The notes beneath the pieces were generated by a model. That model was not told the DNA's origin. It did not search any database and saw only the letters and a program-made list of their open reading frames with translations. 64,000 bases of DNA from CAVVWJ01 sp965652025 (GTDB taxonomy: Bacteria > Gemmatimonadota > Gemmatimonadetes > Gemmatimonadales > GWC2-71-9): NCBI GenBank assembly GCA_965652025.1, contig CBFGTM010000004.1, positions 33,906 to 97,905 of the forward strand, given 5' to 3'. The translations under genes and the position numbers were made by a program. This document shows, piece after piece, positions 1-8,204 of this stretch. Each line of letters opens with the position of its first letter. Positions within the stretch are counted from its first letter, which is position 1.

Positions 1-377
1 GCGGTCCACTTACCCAATCCGCCGTCCAGCACCGCCACCCGCTGGTGTCCGAACACCCGAAAAGTCCACCAGACTCGCGCCGCGCTGAGGTTCGCCCCTG
101 ACCCATCGTAGATCACCAGCTCGTCGCTGTTGGTTATCCCGAGCGCGCTCATCGCCGCCGCGAATGACTCGGGCGAGGGCAGCATATGCGGTAGTGAGGT
201 GCCTGGGTCGCTGGTGGCGTCGAGATCGAAGAAGATTGCCCCGGGAATGTGACCGGCAAGGTACTCCGCGGCCGCATTTCGGCCGCTGCCTGGCAGATAC
301 CAGGATCCGTCCAGCACCCGCAGGCCGGGGGAGCCCAGTTGCGCGGCTAACCACGACGTCGTCACGACGGGCTGCAT
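1..377 (-). CDS. sseA: 3-mercaptopyruvate/thiosulfate sulfurtransferase (rhodanese), N-terminal part, cut by window edge
   Basis: Partial gene: 125 codons are visible from ATG at 377 and the frame stays open to the left edge. The translation begins MQPVVTTSWLAAQLG and contains HIPGAIFFDLDATSD, LPHMLPSPESFA and the segment VIYDGSG followed by ARVWWTFRVFGH, the typical first rhodanese domain of SseA-type sulfurtransferases (E. coli SseA has the same HIPGAVFFDI...LPHMLP pattern). The catalytic Cys lies in the second domain, outside the window. These enzymes move sulfane sulfur from 3-mercaptopyruvate or thiosulfate to thiol acceptors. It starts 23 bp after the stop of the gshA-like gene on the same strand, so it is probably the last visible member of the ergothioneine operon. 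No clear Shine-Dalgarno precedes the ATG. Confidence 0.85.
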   Translation of the reverse strand, partial: MQPVVTTSWLAAQLGSPGLRVLDGSWYLPGSGRNAAAEYLAGHIPGAIFFDLDATSDPGTSLPHMLPSPESFAAAMSALGITNSDELVIYDGSGANLSAARVWWTFRVFGHQRVAVLDGGLGKWT

Positions 378-400
378 GGCAGTGCTAGACTGGGAAGGCC

Positions 401-1651
401 TCAGGCCGCAATGGCCCGCTCCACGGCGTCATCGGCCGGCGCCCGTCCCTGACGAGTGAAGCGGTCGAAGAAATCGGCGGCCTGCTCCAAGTCGGCAGGG
501 TGGAAGTAGTTGGGCCCGAGGGCACGACAGCCACCCATCGCCAAATCCGCCAGGTCGGCAGCGGTCCGCGCTATCGCCGGATCATGCAGCCCAACCATAC
601 CGGCGCGATCGAGGAGAGCTGCATCGGGTGCTCCGAGCAGATCGTCGGCTGCAGGAAGGAAGTTCGGGTGGTACAAGAGCCCGGTTACGAGCGCGATGGC
701 CGCGGGGTACCAGCGCGGAGCGATGGCGTCCGGGGAACGCAGCTCGAGATGGCCCCTGGGCCGGACCTCGGGAAACAGGGTGCTGAGATGCTCCTCCCAG
801 GCGTGGCGATCGGCTCGATCGAGCCAGGCCCCAAACGGCAGGTACTCTCCCGCAACAGTAGGAAGGAGAATGGCAGGCGCGGACAGCGCGAAATCGAGAT
901 ACGCGTCCACCGGATGCTCCTCGTCGTATACAATGCCGGTTCGGGCTGGATCTACCTCCCGCCAAACCACGGCACGCTCGCTCGGGTGACCGGTGGGCTG
1001 GCCGGCATAGATCGGCGAGTTGGCGAATATGGCGCTGGCATAGGGAGCCAGGGCGTTGAGTACTCGCCAGCGAAGCCAAGGCTCAGGGCCGAAGTCGAAG
1101 CTCAATTGCAGTGAGGCAGTCTGTCGCATCATCCGAGCGCCGGCGGGTCCTCGGGTCGCGAGGTATTCGGCCATCCGCTCATAGCGAGTGGGCCGGAGCA
1201 GCAGCGGCGCATCTTCGATCGAATTGACCGGATCGATGCCGGATGCCACCAGCTCGATCCCTTCCTCGGCCGCGGCGGCACGCAACGGCAGCACCACCGA
1301 CCGGAGCAGCGACAGCAGACCGGTCGCCGAGCCGCAGGCTGGAGTGCTGTACTCCAGCTGGCCGCCCGGCTCGAAGGTGATGGCACCGCCTTCCGGGAGC
1401 TCGAAGCATGGGGTTCCCTTGGCAGTGGAGCCCTCCTGCCAGCCCTGACTGGCGCCACAGCGGCGAAGCAAAGGCAGTGTGGAAGTCACTCCATCGGCCT
1501 CGATCGGACAGCGGCGGCCAGTCAGCGAGTCCAGCGGCAGAAACTCCACCTCGGCGCCGACCCGGCGAGCCGCACCCGAGCCGGCAATACCGGCGCCAAA
1601 CGTAGTGGACTCGAGGTCGTCCCGAAGCGCCGACGGGGTCAGGATGGTCAA
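401..1651 (-). CDS. egtA: Glutamate-cysteine ligase (GCS2-type), EgtA-like
   Basis: 416 aa from a TTG start at 1651. This start overlaps the egtD stop as TTGA and has AGGAG about 8 nt upstream. A longer GTG start at 1684 is possible but would overlap egtD by 37 bp. Motifs of the plant/actinobacterial GCS2 ligases are visible: GAEVEFLPLD near the N-terminus (metal/ATP-binding Glu), FEPGGQLEYSTPA, and MMRQTASLQLSFDF in the middle. The reaction joins L-glutamate and L-cysteine with ATP to give gamma-glutamylcysteine in the cytoplasm. Directly downstream of egtB and egtD, it most likely supplies gamma-Glu-Cys for EgtB rather than, or as well as, glutathione. No gshB is in the window. The symbol is assigned by context; gshA would be the alternative name. 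Confidence 0.85.
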   Translation of the reverse strand: MTILTPSALRDDLESTTFGAGIAGSGAARRVGAEVEFLPLDSLTGRRCPIEADGVTSTLPLLRRCGASQGWQEGSTAKGTPCFELPEGGAITFEPGGQLEYSTPACGSATGLLSLLRSVVLPLRAAAAEEGIELVASGIDPVNSIEDAPLLLRPTRYERMAEYLATRGPAGARMMRQTASLQLSFDFGPEPWLRWRVLNALAPYASAIFANSPIYAGQPTGHPSERAVVWREVDPARTGIVYDEEHPVDAYLDFALSAPAILLPTVAGEYLPFGAWLDRADRHAWEEHLSTLFPEVRPRGHLELRSPDAIAPRWYPAAIALVTGLLYHPNFLPAADDLLGAPDAALLDRAGMVGLHDPAIARTAADLADLAMGGCRALGPNYFHPADLEQAADFFDRFTRQGRAPADDAVERAIAA

Positions 1652-2634
1652 GCTCTGACTCCTACTACCAGGGCGAATAGGCACTCAGGATCGGGTCTCC
1701 AGTGCTGGATCCGCATCCCTGCGGCCGAGAACAGCTCCGCTATGCTGGCGCGATCGTGCTTACAGCTGATCTCGGTCCGGAGAGATTCGCCTCGATCGAA
1801 GTGCACCAGCCCGATTCCGGGCACCCGGACCTGCTGTTCCACGGTCGAGACCAGATGCATCTCGATTCGATGGGTGACCGGTTCATAGAAGGCGCGATGC
1901 TCGAAGGTGTCGGGATTGAACTCTGCTCCCAGCTCGTGATTGAGCACCAGCAGCATATTCCGGTTGAACGCCGCGGTGACTCCCTGCGAATCGTTGTAGG
2001 CCGCCTCGATCCGGGCCACACTCTTCCGCAGATCCACTCCCAGGAGGAAACGGTCCTCCCGTCTCATCGCGTACCGGATCCGGCTCAGCAGCCGGATGGC
2101 GGCAGGCGGATAAAAGTTTCCAATAGTGCCGCCCAGAAATGCATAGAGGGCAGGATGGAAGGCTATCGGAGGCGGACTGAACTCCTCGGCGATATCGGCC
2201 ACCACCGGCTCCACGGTCAGACCGGGGTACTCGCGACGAAGGCGGCTTGCGGTCTCGGTGAGAAAGCTCGAGCTCACGTCGATGGGCACGTACAGATTGA
2301 CCGTGCCGGCGGAGCGCATGGCGCTCAGGATGATCCGGCTCTTCTCGGCGCTCCCGGCCCCAAGCTCGATCAGAGTGCGGGTCCCCAGCTCCGCAATCAG
2401 CCCTGGCATCCACTCCTGGAGCAAGGCGCGCTCGGTTCGGGTGGGGTAGTACTCCGGCAGCCGGGTGATCTCCTCGAACAGCTCGGAGCCGCGATGATCG
2501 TAGAAATACTTGGGCGGCAGCTCCTTCTGAGGCGCGGACAAGCCGGCGGCGACCTCGGCCAGCATGCGGGGATCGGACCGCCGGTAGGCCGCGACGGAGC
2601 CGCTAGTCCAGGGGGTAGTTGCGTTTTCAGCCAT
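1648..2634 (-). CDS. egtD: L-histidine N-alpha-methyltransferase (EgtD)
   Basis: 328 aa from ATG at 2634, whose ATGGCTGA overlaps the egtB stop by 8 bp. The open frame extends further upstream, but only inside egtB. EgtD trimethylates histidine to hercynine with three S-adenosylmethionine. Visible features: LIELGAGSAEKSRIIL (SAM-binding loop), VPIDVSSSFL, FLGGTIGNFYP, LLGVDLRK, AYNDSQGVTAAFNRNML, and a C-terminal half with HRIEMHL and SLRTEISCKH that forms the histidine pocket in this family. Length matches mycobacterial EgtD (about 320 aa). It is the second gene of the cassette egtB-egtD-egtA and is translationally coupled on both sides. Family assignment is secure. Confidence 0.95.
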   Translation of the reverse strand: MAENATTPWTSGSVAAYRRSDPRMLAEVAAGLSAPQKELPPKYFYDHRGSELFEEITRLPEYYPTRTERALLQEWMPGLIAELGTRTLIELGAGSAEKSRIILSAMRSAGTVNLYVPIDVSSSFLTETASRLRREYPGLTVEPVVADIAEEFSPPPIAFHPALYAFLGGTIGNFYPPAAIRLLSRIRYAMRREDRFLLGVDLRKSVARIEAAYNDSQGVTAAFNRNMLLVLNHELGAEFNPDTFEHRAFYEPVTHRIEMHLVSTVEQQVRVPGIGLVHFDRGESLRTEISCKHDRASIAELFSAAGMRIQHWRPDPECLFALVVGVRA

Positions 2635-3949
2635 TGCGGACGCACCGGAAGCCGCTGAAGATCTGGCGGCGAATGGGGAAATCCCAATTGCGGAAAGTGT
2701 TGCGAATGGCACCCGGACGGGTGGCCCAGGAGCCTCCCCGCAGGACCTTGTAGTCGCTCCCGAAGAACACTTCCGAGTACTCCCGATAGGGGAAGCTCTC
2801 GAAACCAGGATAGGGCTGGAAATCGCTCGAAGTCCATTCCCAGACATCTCCCAGCATGCCGTAGCACCCGATGGGGGAGACGTTGTGCGGATAGGCGCCG
2901 ACCGGGGCGGTCCCGAAACTCAGTTGATCGAGGTTGGCGAGATCCGGTGTCGGCAACTCCTCCCCCCAGGGATAGATCCGCTTGGTGCCGGTAGCCGGGT
3001 CCCATGACGCTGCTGCTTCCCACTCGAACTCGGTGGGAAGGCGCTTGTCCGCAAAACGAGCATAGGCCTCAGCCTCGTAGTAACACACGTGAGAGACCGG
3101 GTGATCGGGCGCGACCGGACCGCTTCGATCCATGCTCCGGGCGTTCCAGCTGCCGTCGAGCCGGGTCCAATACTTCGGCGCCTGGACTCCGGATTCCTGA
3201 AGCCAGGCCCACCCGGCGTCGGACCAGAGTTCCCGGGAGCGGTAACCGCCGGACTCGATGAAGCGCTCGAAGTCACCGTTGGTCACCGGGTTCACATCGA
3301 TCCAGAAAGGCTCCAGGAGAGCCGGGTGACGGCTTCGTTCATTGTCGTAGGCAGCGGCCCGGTCGTCGGTTCCGATCTCCACCACGCCACCGGGAAAGAG
3401 CGTCATCGAATCACTCTTGCCCCCTGCCTTTCGAGCCGGCGGGATCTCGAACCGCCGGCTGGGCCGGTAGAGCGCTCCCTGCTTCAGCTGGAGGGTCTGG
3501 AGAATGGTCTCGTTGTGCTGGTATTCGTGCTGCAGCACCATCTGATACACGTACCCGTCGCGGAGCAGTGGGTTGTTGGAATCGAGGTCCGCCGGAGACA
3601 AACGGTCGAGCACGCGCCGGCGAATCTCGGCCATGACTTCGCGGCAATGAACCAGGTCGGGCAGGGGAAGCGTGCCCCGCTCGCTCCGGGGATGCTCGAA
3701 GGGATTGAAGAGGCCGGGCATTTCCACGAACTCGATGGGACCATCGAGGTTGTGAGTCAGCCAGAGCTCCTCGAAGTGCGCGATGTGTCCCAGATCCCAG
3801 AGGATGGGACTCATCAGCGGATCGTGCTGAGTCCGCAGCTCCTCATCACTCAGTGGCTCGAGGAGCAGGAAGGTGCGGGACCTTGCCTCTTCCAGACTTC
3901 TCGCAATGGAATAGCGATCAACTGGACGGGTGGTGGATATGGCGGTCAT
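2627..3949 (-). CDS. egtB: Ergothioneine sulfoxide synthase EgtB (DinB_2 + FGE-sulfatase domains)
   Basis: 440 aa. The N-terminal DinB-like domain carries the iron triad: His55 in LGHIAHFEELWL, and His141 and His145 in LQHEYQHNETIL. The C-terminal formylglycine-generating-enzyme-like domain includes GGSWATRPGAIRNTFRNWD followed by FPIRRQIFSGFRCV. The NWD-x-PIRRQ segment resembles the gamma-Glu-Cys-binding region of type I (mycobacterial) EgtB, which fits a glutamate-cysteine ligase in the same operon. The enzyme joins hercynine and gamma-glutamylcysteine (or cysteine) through an oxygen-dependent C-S bond. It is the first gene of the operon and is divergent from ada across about 230 bp. I see no strong Shine-Dalgarno. 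EgtC and EgtE homologues are not in the window. Confidence 0.95.
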   Translation of the reverse strand: MTAISTTRPVDRYSIARSLEEARSRTFLLLEPLSDEELRTQHDPLMSPILWDLGHIAHFEELWLTHNLDGPIEFVEMPGLFNPFEHPRSERGTLPLPDLVHCREVMAEIRRRVLDRLSPADLDSNNPLLRDGYVYQMVLQHEYQHNETILQTLQLKQGALYRPSRRFEIPPARKAGGKSDSMTLFPGGVVEIGTDDRAAAYDNERSRHPALLEPFWIDVNPVTNGDFERFIESGGYRSRELWSDAGWAWLQESGVQAPKYWTRLDGSWNARSMDRSGPVAPDHPVSHVCYYEAEAYARFADKRLPTEFEWEAAASWDPATGTKRIYPWGEELPTPDLANLDQLSFGTAPVGAYPHNVSPIGCYGMLGDVWEWTSSDFQPYPGFESFPYREYSEVFFGSDYKVLRGGSWATRPGAIRNTFRNWDFPIRRQIFSGFRCVRNG

Positions 3950-4179
3950 GGGTCGCGTACCCGTCCGGGTAGGTTGTTCATGAAGCTCTGCCTATGATAT
4001 ACGGCGGAATCCGCCGCTCCGCGAGCGCTGCTGCCCATGGAGTGGTAACGCGCTCCGGGATAACCCGGTTCCGCTCTGTAACTTCGAGCGCAAGAACCGG
4101 GTAGTGCTCCCTGAGCGGCGATGCTAACATCATTGCGCCCACTGGAGTTGCCGTCGGTGAGCTATTGCCAGAATCGCCT
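3950..4179. promoter_or_regulatory. Divergent egtB/ada intergenic region with a 15-bp palindrome
   Basis: No gene. A perfect dyad CGGCGGAATCCGCCG (7-bp arms around one base) lies at 4002-4016, followed on the egtB side by an AT-rich ATATCAT stretch that could be a -10 element for egtB. Either gene of the divergent pair could be controlled here. Ada proteins classically activate their own promoters, but I do not see a confident Ada box. Assignment as an operator is inference from symmetry and position. Confidence 0.35.
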
Positions 4180-5274
4180 ATGCTAAACCAGGACACCGTG
4201 ATACAGGTTGCTGACGAGGCAAAATGGGAGGCCGTCCTGACCCGGAACTCGCTCCGGGACGGGGAATTCGTATACGCCGTCGCCTCCACCGGGATCTATT
4301 GCCGGCCTTCCTGTCCCTCCCGTCGCCCGTTGCGTGCCCGGGTCAGCTTTTTCGATACGCCGGACGCTGCCGAGGCCGGCGGATATCGTCCCTGCCGGCG
4401 CTGTGAGCCCCGGAACGGCCAGACTTCTGCGGCACGCCAGATCCTTGCTGCGCGGGAATACATCGACCGCCATCCGGATGAAAAAGTCACCCTGGAGCGG
4501 CTGGGCCAGATCGCGAAGATGAGTCCCTATCATCTGCAGCGCACCTTCAAGCGGCTGGTCGGAGTCAGCCCCAAGACCTACGCCAGTGCGCTGCGGCTGG
4601 AGCGGATGAAGTCCCGGCTCAAGAACGGCGATACGGTGAGCCGGGCGACCTATGAAGCCGGATACGGCTCCGGCAGCCGGGCATACGAGCATGCGCAGGC
4701 GCGGCTGGGCATGACTCCCGGACGTTATCGGAAGGGGGGCCGCGGGATGCACATCAAGTACGCGGTGGTCCCGAACGCTCTGGGTCAGGTTCTGGTCGCG
4801 GCTACCGACCGGGGGCTCTGTGCCGTGATGCTGGGCGACGACGCGTCGGGCCTGGAAGCCTCACTTCGGCAGGAGTATCCCGCGGCCGTCCTGGAAGCGA
4901 CTGACGGCGAGCTCAAGGAGTACGCCAGCCAGGTCATGGACCAGATGTCCGGCGGCGAGGAGAGAGCGCCTCCGCTGGATGTCCAGGGCACTGCCTTCCA
5001 GTGGCAGGTTTGGGAAGCCTTGCGCCGCATTCCTGCCGGCGAGACCCGGTCCTATCAGGTCATCGCCCGCGAGCTGGGAAAGCCAGCAGCTGCTCGGGCA
5101 GTGGCTCGCGCCTGCGCCAGCAATCGCCTGGCGCTGGTCATCCCTTGCCACCGGGCAGTTCGGGAGTCCGGGGATTTGGGCGGCTACCGGTGGGGAGTCG
5201 AGCGGAAGCGGCAGATCCTGCGGCAGGAAGAAAGGAGGGATAGCCTAAGCGGCGGGACTGTGCCAGCTTCTTAG
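4180..5274 (+). CDS. ada: Ada: bifunctional transcriptional activator / O6-alkylguanine-DNA methyltransferase
   Basis: 364 aa from ATG 4180; an in-frame TTG at 4165 is less likely. Domain order is the complete E. coli Ada plan. The N-terminal zinc domain has Cys41, Cys45, Cys72 and Cys75 (IYCRPSCPSRRP and YRPCRRCEP), equivalent to E. coli C38/C42/C69/C72. An AraC-type helix-turn-helix follows at about residues 90-185 (VTLERLGQIAKMSPYHLQRTFKRLVGVSPKTY). The C-terminal methyltransferase has the PCHR active site (Cys323; E. coli Cys321). It repairs methylphosphotriesters and O6-methylguanine and, when methylated, activates the adaptive response. It is followed after 26 bp by sufE on the same strand. 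Confidence 0.95.
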   Translation: MLNQDTVIQVADEAKWEAVLTRNSLRDGEFVYAVASTGIYCRPSCPSRRPLRARVSFFDTPDAAEAGGYRPCRRCEPRNGQTSAARQILAAREYIDRHPDEKVTLERLGQIAKMSPYHLQRTFKRLVGVSPKTYASALRLERMKSRLKNGDTVSRATYEAGYGSGSRAYEHAQARLGMTPGRYRKGGRGMHIKYAVVPNALGQVLVAATDRGLCAVMLGDDASGLEASLRQEYPAAVLEATDGELKEYASQVMDQMSGGEERAPPLDVQGTAFQWQVWEALRRIPAGETRSYQVIARELGKPAAARAVARACASNRLALVIPCHRAVRESGDLGGYRWGVERKRQILRQEERRDSLSGGTVPAS

Positions 5275-5300
5275 GAAGAACATTCTCGACGAGTACTTCA

Positions 5301-5720
5301 ATGCCGAGCCTGGACAACCTCATTCCCCGCTTCAAGGCGGTGGACCGCCAAACCAGGCTCCAGACCCTCCTCGATTACTCCAACAAGCTTCCGCCCTTAC
5401 CGGCTCGGTTCGAGGCCGAGAAGGCACTGGGCCACAACCGTGTAAATGAGTGCCAGACCACGGTGTACCTCTTTGTCGAGGTCGATCAGGGACGGGTCCA
5501 CCTCTATGCCGACATCCCCCGGGAAGCGCCTACGGTGCGGGGCTTTGTGTCGATGCTGGCCCGCACCCTCGAGGGGGCAAGTCCGGATGCGGTCGCGCAG
5601 CTCCCGATGGACCTGCTCGACCAATTGGGACTCAGTGAGACGCTCGGCATGACCCGCACCCAGGGACTGACCGCCATCCTGCACCGAATCAAGAGCTCCG
5701 TGGCCGCGGCCACCGGTTGA
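5301..5720 (+). CDS. sufE: SufE family cysteine-desulfuration protein
   Basis: 139 aa. SufE accepts persulfide sulfur from a SufS-type cysteine desulfurase on one conserved Cys and passes it to the Fe-S scaffold. That cysteine is Cys51 in NRVNECQTTVYLF, the same number as in E. coli SufE. LLDYSNKLPPLPARF near the N-terminus and the C-terminal LGLSETLGMTRTQGL also fit the family. Length is normal. No sufS or sufBCD is nearby, so the partner must be elsewhere. The stop codon TGA overlaps the ATG of the rho gene by one base, indicating coupled translation. Confidence 0.93.
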   Translation: MPSLDNLIPRFKAVDRQTRLQTLLDYSNKLPPLPARFEAEKALGHNRVNECQTTVYLFVEVDQGRVHLYADIPREAPTVRGFVSMLARTLEGASPDAVAQLPMDLLDQLGLSETLGMTRTQGLTAILHRIKSSVAAATG

Positions 5721-6841
5721 TGCTCGGCGTACTCGAGCTCACCGGGAGAGGCAGCGGATTCCTGCGCCGGAGGGAGGCGAGCTATCTCCCGGTGCGGGGC
5801 GACGTCCATGTGGGCGACCGGCTCATCCGCAGCTGCGGACTTCGGACCGGTGATGAGATCGACGGCTCGACCCGACCGGGCGGGAAAGGCAAAGGCCCCT
5901 CGCTCCAGACCGTCACGACCATCCACGGGAAGACACCGGAGGAGCTGCGCCAGAGGCCGGAGTTCAGTCGGCTGACCGCGATGCACCCCAACGAGCAGCT
6001 CCGGCTGGAAAGCAACGGAACGGGCGGGTCGGAATCCGAGTACACCAATCGGGTCATCGACCTTCTCTGCCCGCTGGGCAAGGGTCAGCGGGCGCTGGTC
6101 GTCGCTCCGGCCAAAGCCGGCAAGACGATGGTGCTGCAGTCCATCGCCCAGGGGGTGAGCGCGAATTATCCCACCGCCGACCTGTTCATTCTCCTGGTCG
6201 ACGAACGTCCCGAGGAGGTGTTCGAGATGGAGGCGGCAGGCGTAGGCGAGGTAATCGCTTCCAGCTTCGACAATCCCGCCCAGCAGCACGTCTCTCTCGC
6301 GGAGCTCACCCTCGAGCGGGCCCGGCGGCGGGTGGAGCTGGGACAGGACGTGGTGCTGATCGTGGATTCGCTCACCCGGCTGGCGCGTGCCTACAACACG
6401 GTGGAGAAGGGCACCGGCCGAACCCTGTCGGGGGGACTCGATGCCCAATCCCTGGAGAAACCCAAGCGATTCCTGGGCAGCGCGCGGCGAATCGATCCGG
6501 CACAGGGCGGCGGCTCACTGACGATCATCGCCACTGCGCTGGTAGACACCGGCAGCAAAATGGATCAGGTGATCTTCGAGGAGTTCAAGGGAACCGGCAA
6601 CAGCGAGCTGGTGCTGAGCCGGGAGCTGGCGGAACGGCGGATCTTCCCGGCGATCGATCTGGTAGCCAGCGCTACTCGGCGGGAGGAGCTCCTCCTGGAC
6701 GGAGACACGCTGGCCGCATCACGAGTCTTGCGTCAGCGGCTCGGAGGGATGACGCCGATCAACGCCATGAATGACCTGCTCACCGACCTCAAGCGCAACC
6801 GCACCAACGCCGAGCTGGTTAAGTCCCTGGCTACAGTCTGA
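5720..6841 (+). CDS. rho: Transcription termination factor Rho, short form lacking the N-terminal helix bundle
   Basis: 373 aa from ATG 5720 (TGATG junction with sufE). The protein begins directly in the RNA-binding OB fold (GVLELTGRGSGFLRRREASYL, RTGDEIDGSTRPG). The hexameric helicase core follows: Walker A APAKAGKT (the second Pro of the usual APPKAGKT is Ala), VDERPEEVFEME, VLIVDSLTRLARAYN, the Q-loop region DTGSKMDQVIFEEFKGTGN and the C-terminal MTPINAMNDLL. E. coli Rho is 419 aa and has about 45 extra N-terminal residues forming a helix bundle, which is absent here. Because the preceding gene ends exactly at this ATG, the shortness is real and not a start-site error. A full-length Rho may exist elsewhere. 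Its stop directly abuts the stop of the convergent amidohydrolase. Confidence 0.92.
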   Translation: MLGVLELTGRGSGFLRRREASYLPVRGDVHVGDRLIRSCGLRTGDEIDGSTRPGGKGKGPSLQTVTTIHGKTPEELRQRPEFSRLTAMHPNEQLRLESNGTGGSESEYTNRVIDLLCPLGKGQRALVVAPAKAGKTMVLQSIAQGVSANYPTADLFILLVDERPEEVFEMEAAGVGEVIASSFDNPAQQHVSLAELTLERARRRVELGQDVVLIVDSLTRLARAYNTVEKGTGRTLSGGLDAQSLEKPKRFLGSARRIDPAQGGGSLTIIATALVDTGSKMDQVIFEEFKGTGNSELVLSRELAERRIFPAIDLVASATRREELLLDGDTLAASRVLRQRLGGMTPINAMNDLLTDLKRNRTNAELVKSLATV

Positions 6842-8197
6842 TCAGTTCCTCGCAGCTTTGGCGATGGCCGCGAGCCGGCTCTCGATGGCGTCTTTGGAGA
6901 GCCAGCGCCCGTGGAGCATTACTCCGGCCCGACGCGAAGTATTCCGGATGTCGCTGAGGGGATTGCCCTCGAGCAGAACCAGGTCGGCCCGCTTCCCGAC
7001 TTCGATCGTCCCGCTCTCCGCCAGCGTTCCAAAGAACACCGCCACATTGCGGGTCCCGGTCTCCAGCGCCTGATACGGTGTCAGCCCTGCCGCGACCACG
7101 GCCTCGAGCTCTCGGTGAATCGAGTAGCCAGGCACGTTGTAGATCTGCGGTGCATCCGACCCCAGGAGCAGTCCCGCCCCCCCAGCGTGCAAGGCCCGGA
7201 TCAGCTTGCGCCGGACTTCGAGCGTTTCCCGGGCTGATTCGGCCGAGGCGCCCGCCTCCCTCAAGATGGAGCCCTTCTCCTGAGCCCACCCGGCGAGCAC
7301 GTCTGGCGGCACAAACCGCATCTCCGGCCGCCGCGCCAGAGCCTCAGCGCTCACGTCTGGACCCAGGTTCTCCATCAGTGTCTGGGTCGGGACATTCCAG
7401 ACCCCAGCCGCTTTCGTCGCCTCTACCAGCGACGCCATTCGCGATTGGTCCAGATGCTCTCCCAAGTTGAGTCCGAAGAACTGGGACTCCGCTGGACCGA
7501 GCGGTGAATCAGCGCGGACCATGGCTTCGACGTAGCCGTCCAGATGGTCGATGCTGGCGTAGGGCACCTCGAGGGCACGCTGAAGCCCCACCTCCAGGGG
7601 GACGTGCCCGGCCAGGCGAAGGCCCGCTCGTTGCGCTGCCGCACTCAGCGAGTCGAACACCTCCCGCTTGATCCCGGGGTGGATCTTGATGAAGTCGTAG
7701 CCCGCTTCCTTTTGCTCGGCGACCCTGGTGAGGGCCGATTGCACCGTGGGAACAGTGTTGCCATTGAATGAGGGGCCGGAGGTATAGATCCAGGGGCTGA
7801 TGACATTGGGGTTGGCAGCCTGGGCCCGGAGCTGGAGATGACGCGGGTGGCCCAGCATTCCCCGAATGGTAGTGATGCCGCCTGACACATAGAGGAACAG
7901 GGTCTGCTGCATCGTGATGCTGCTCGCCTGGCCACCGGGGATATGGGCATGCATCTCCGCCAGGCCGGGGATCAGAAACTTGCCCCGGCCGTCCACTTGC
8001 ACTGCTCCCGCGGGAACGGCGACCTCCTTGGCGGGTCCGACCTGTACGATCCGACCGCGCTGGACCAGCACAGTACTGTGGGGAAGCGTGCGCTCCCGGT
8101 CCATTGGAATGACCGTGACGTCGACGAACGCGACGGTGGTGTCGGCAAAGACCGGGGCCGAGCAGAGGAGGAGAGTGAGGCAGATGCTGTGCAGCAT
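6842..8197 (-). CDS. Secreted amidohydrolase (imidazolonepropionase-like)
   Basis: 451 aa with a signal peptide (MLHSICLTLLLCSAPVFA). The metal-dependent hydrolase motif set is present: LIPGLAEMHAHIPGG (HxH), FIKIHPG (bridging Lys), RLAGHVPLE and IDHLDGY (metal His), and LLGSDAP (catalytic Asp). The C-terminal VGKRADLVLLEGNPLSDI strand is the usual composite beta-sandwich. Members hydrolyse cyclic amides or dipeptides in the periplasm; the substrate cannot be read from sequence. It follows serC by 7 bp on the same strand, so it is probably cotranscribed with serA and serC. Its stop codon and the rho stop are immediately adjacent, leaving no room for a terminator between convergent genes. Confidence 0.85.
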   Translation of the reverse strand: MLHSICLTLLLCSAPVFADTTVAFVDVTVIPMDRERTLPHSTVLVQRGRIVQVGPAKEVAVPAGAVQVDGRGKFLIPGLAEMHAHIPGGQASSITMQQTLFLYVSGGITTIRGMLGHPRHLQLRAQAANPNVISPWIYTSGPSFNGNTVPTVQSALTRVAEQKEAGYDFIKIHPGIKREVFDSLSAAAQRAGLRLAGHVPLEVGLQRALEVPYASIDHLDGYVEAMVRADSPLGPAESQFFGLNLGEHLDQSRMASLVEATKAAGVWNVPTQTLMENLGPDVSAEALARRPEMRFVPPDVLAGWAQEKGSILREAGASAESARETLEVRRKLIRALHAGGAGLLLGSDAPQIYNVPGYSIHRELEAVVAAGLTPYQALETGTRNVAVFFGTLAESGTIEVGKRADLVLLEGNPLSDIRNTSRRAGVMLHGRWLSKDAIESRLAAIAKAARN

Positions 8198-8204
8198 TAC
8201 CGGC

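Noticed and set aside
10..354. A 114-codon minus-strand reading frame at the left edge
   Set aside because: Its Arg/Gly-rich composition has no family resemblance, whereas the other minus frame gives a clean SseA rhodanese N-terminus from ATG 377.
1702..2658. A 318-codon plus-strand frame opposite egtD
   Set aside because: Antisense to an unambiguous methyltransferase; long frames opposite high-GC genes are common and it has no recognisable protein features.
4165..4179. TTG start for ada upstream of ATG 4180
   Set aside because: ATG 4180 gives the E. coli-like N-terminus length with the four zinc cysteines offset by a constant three residues.
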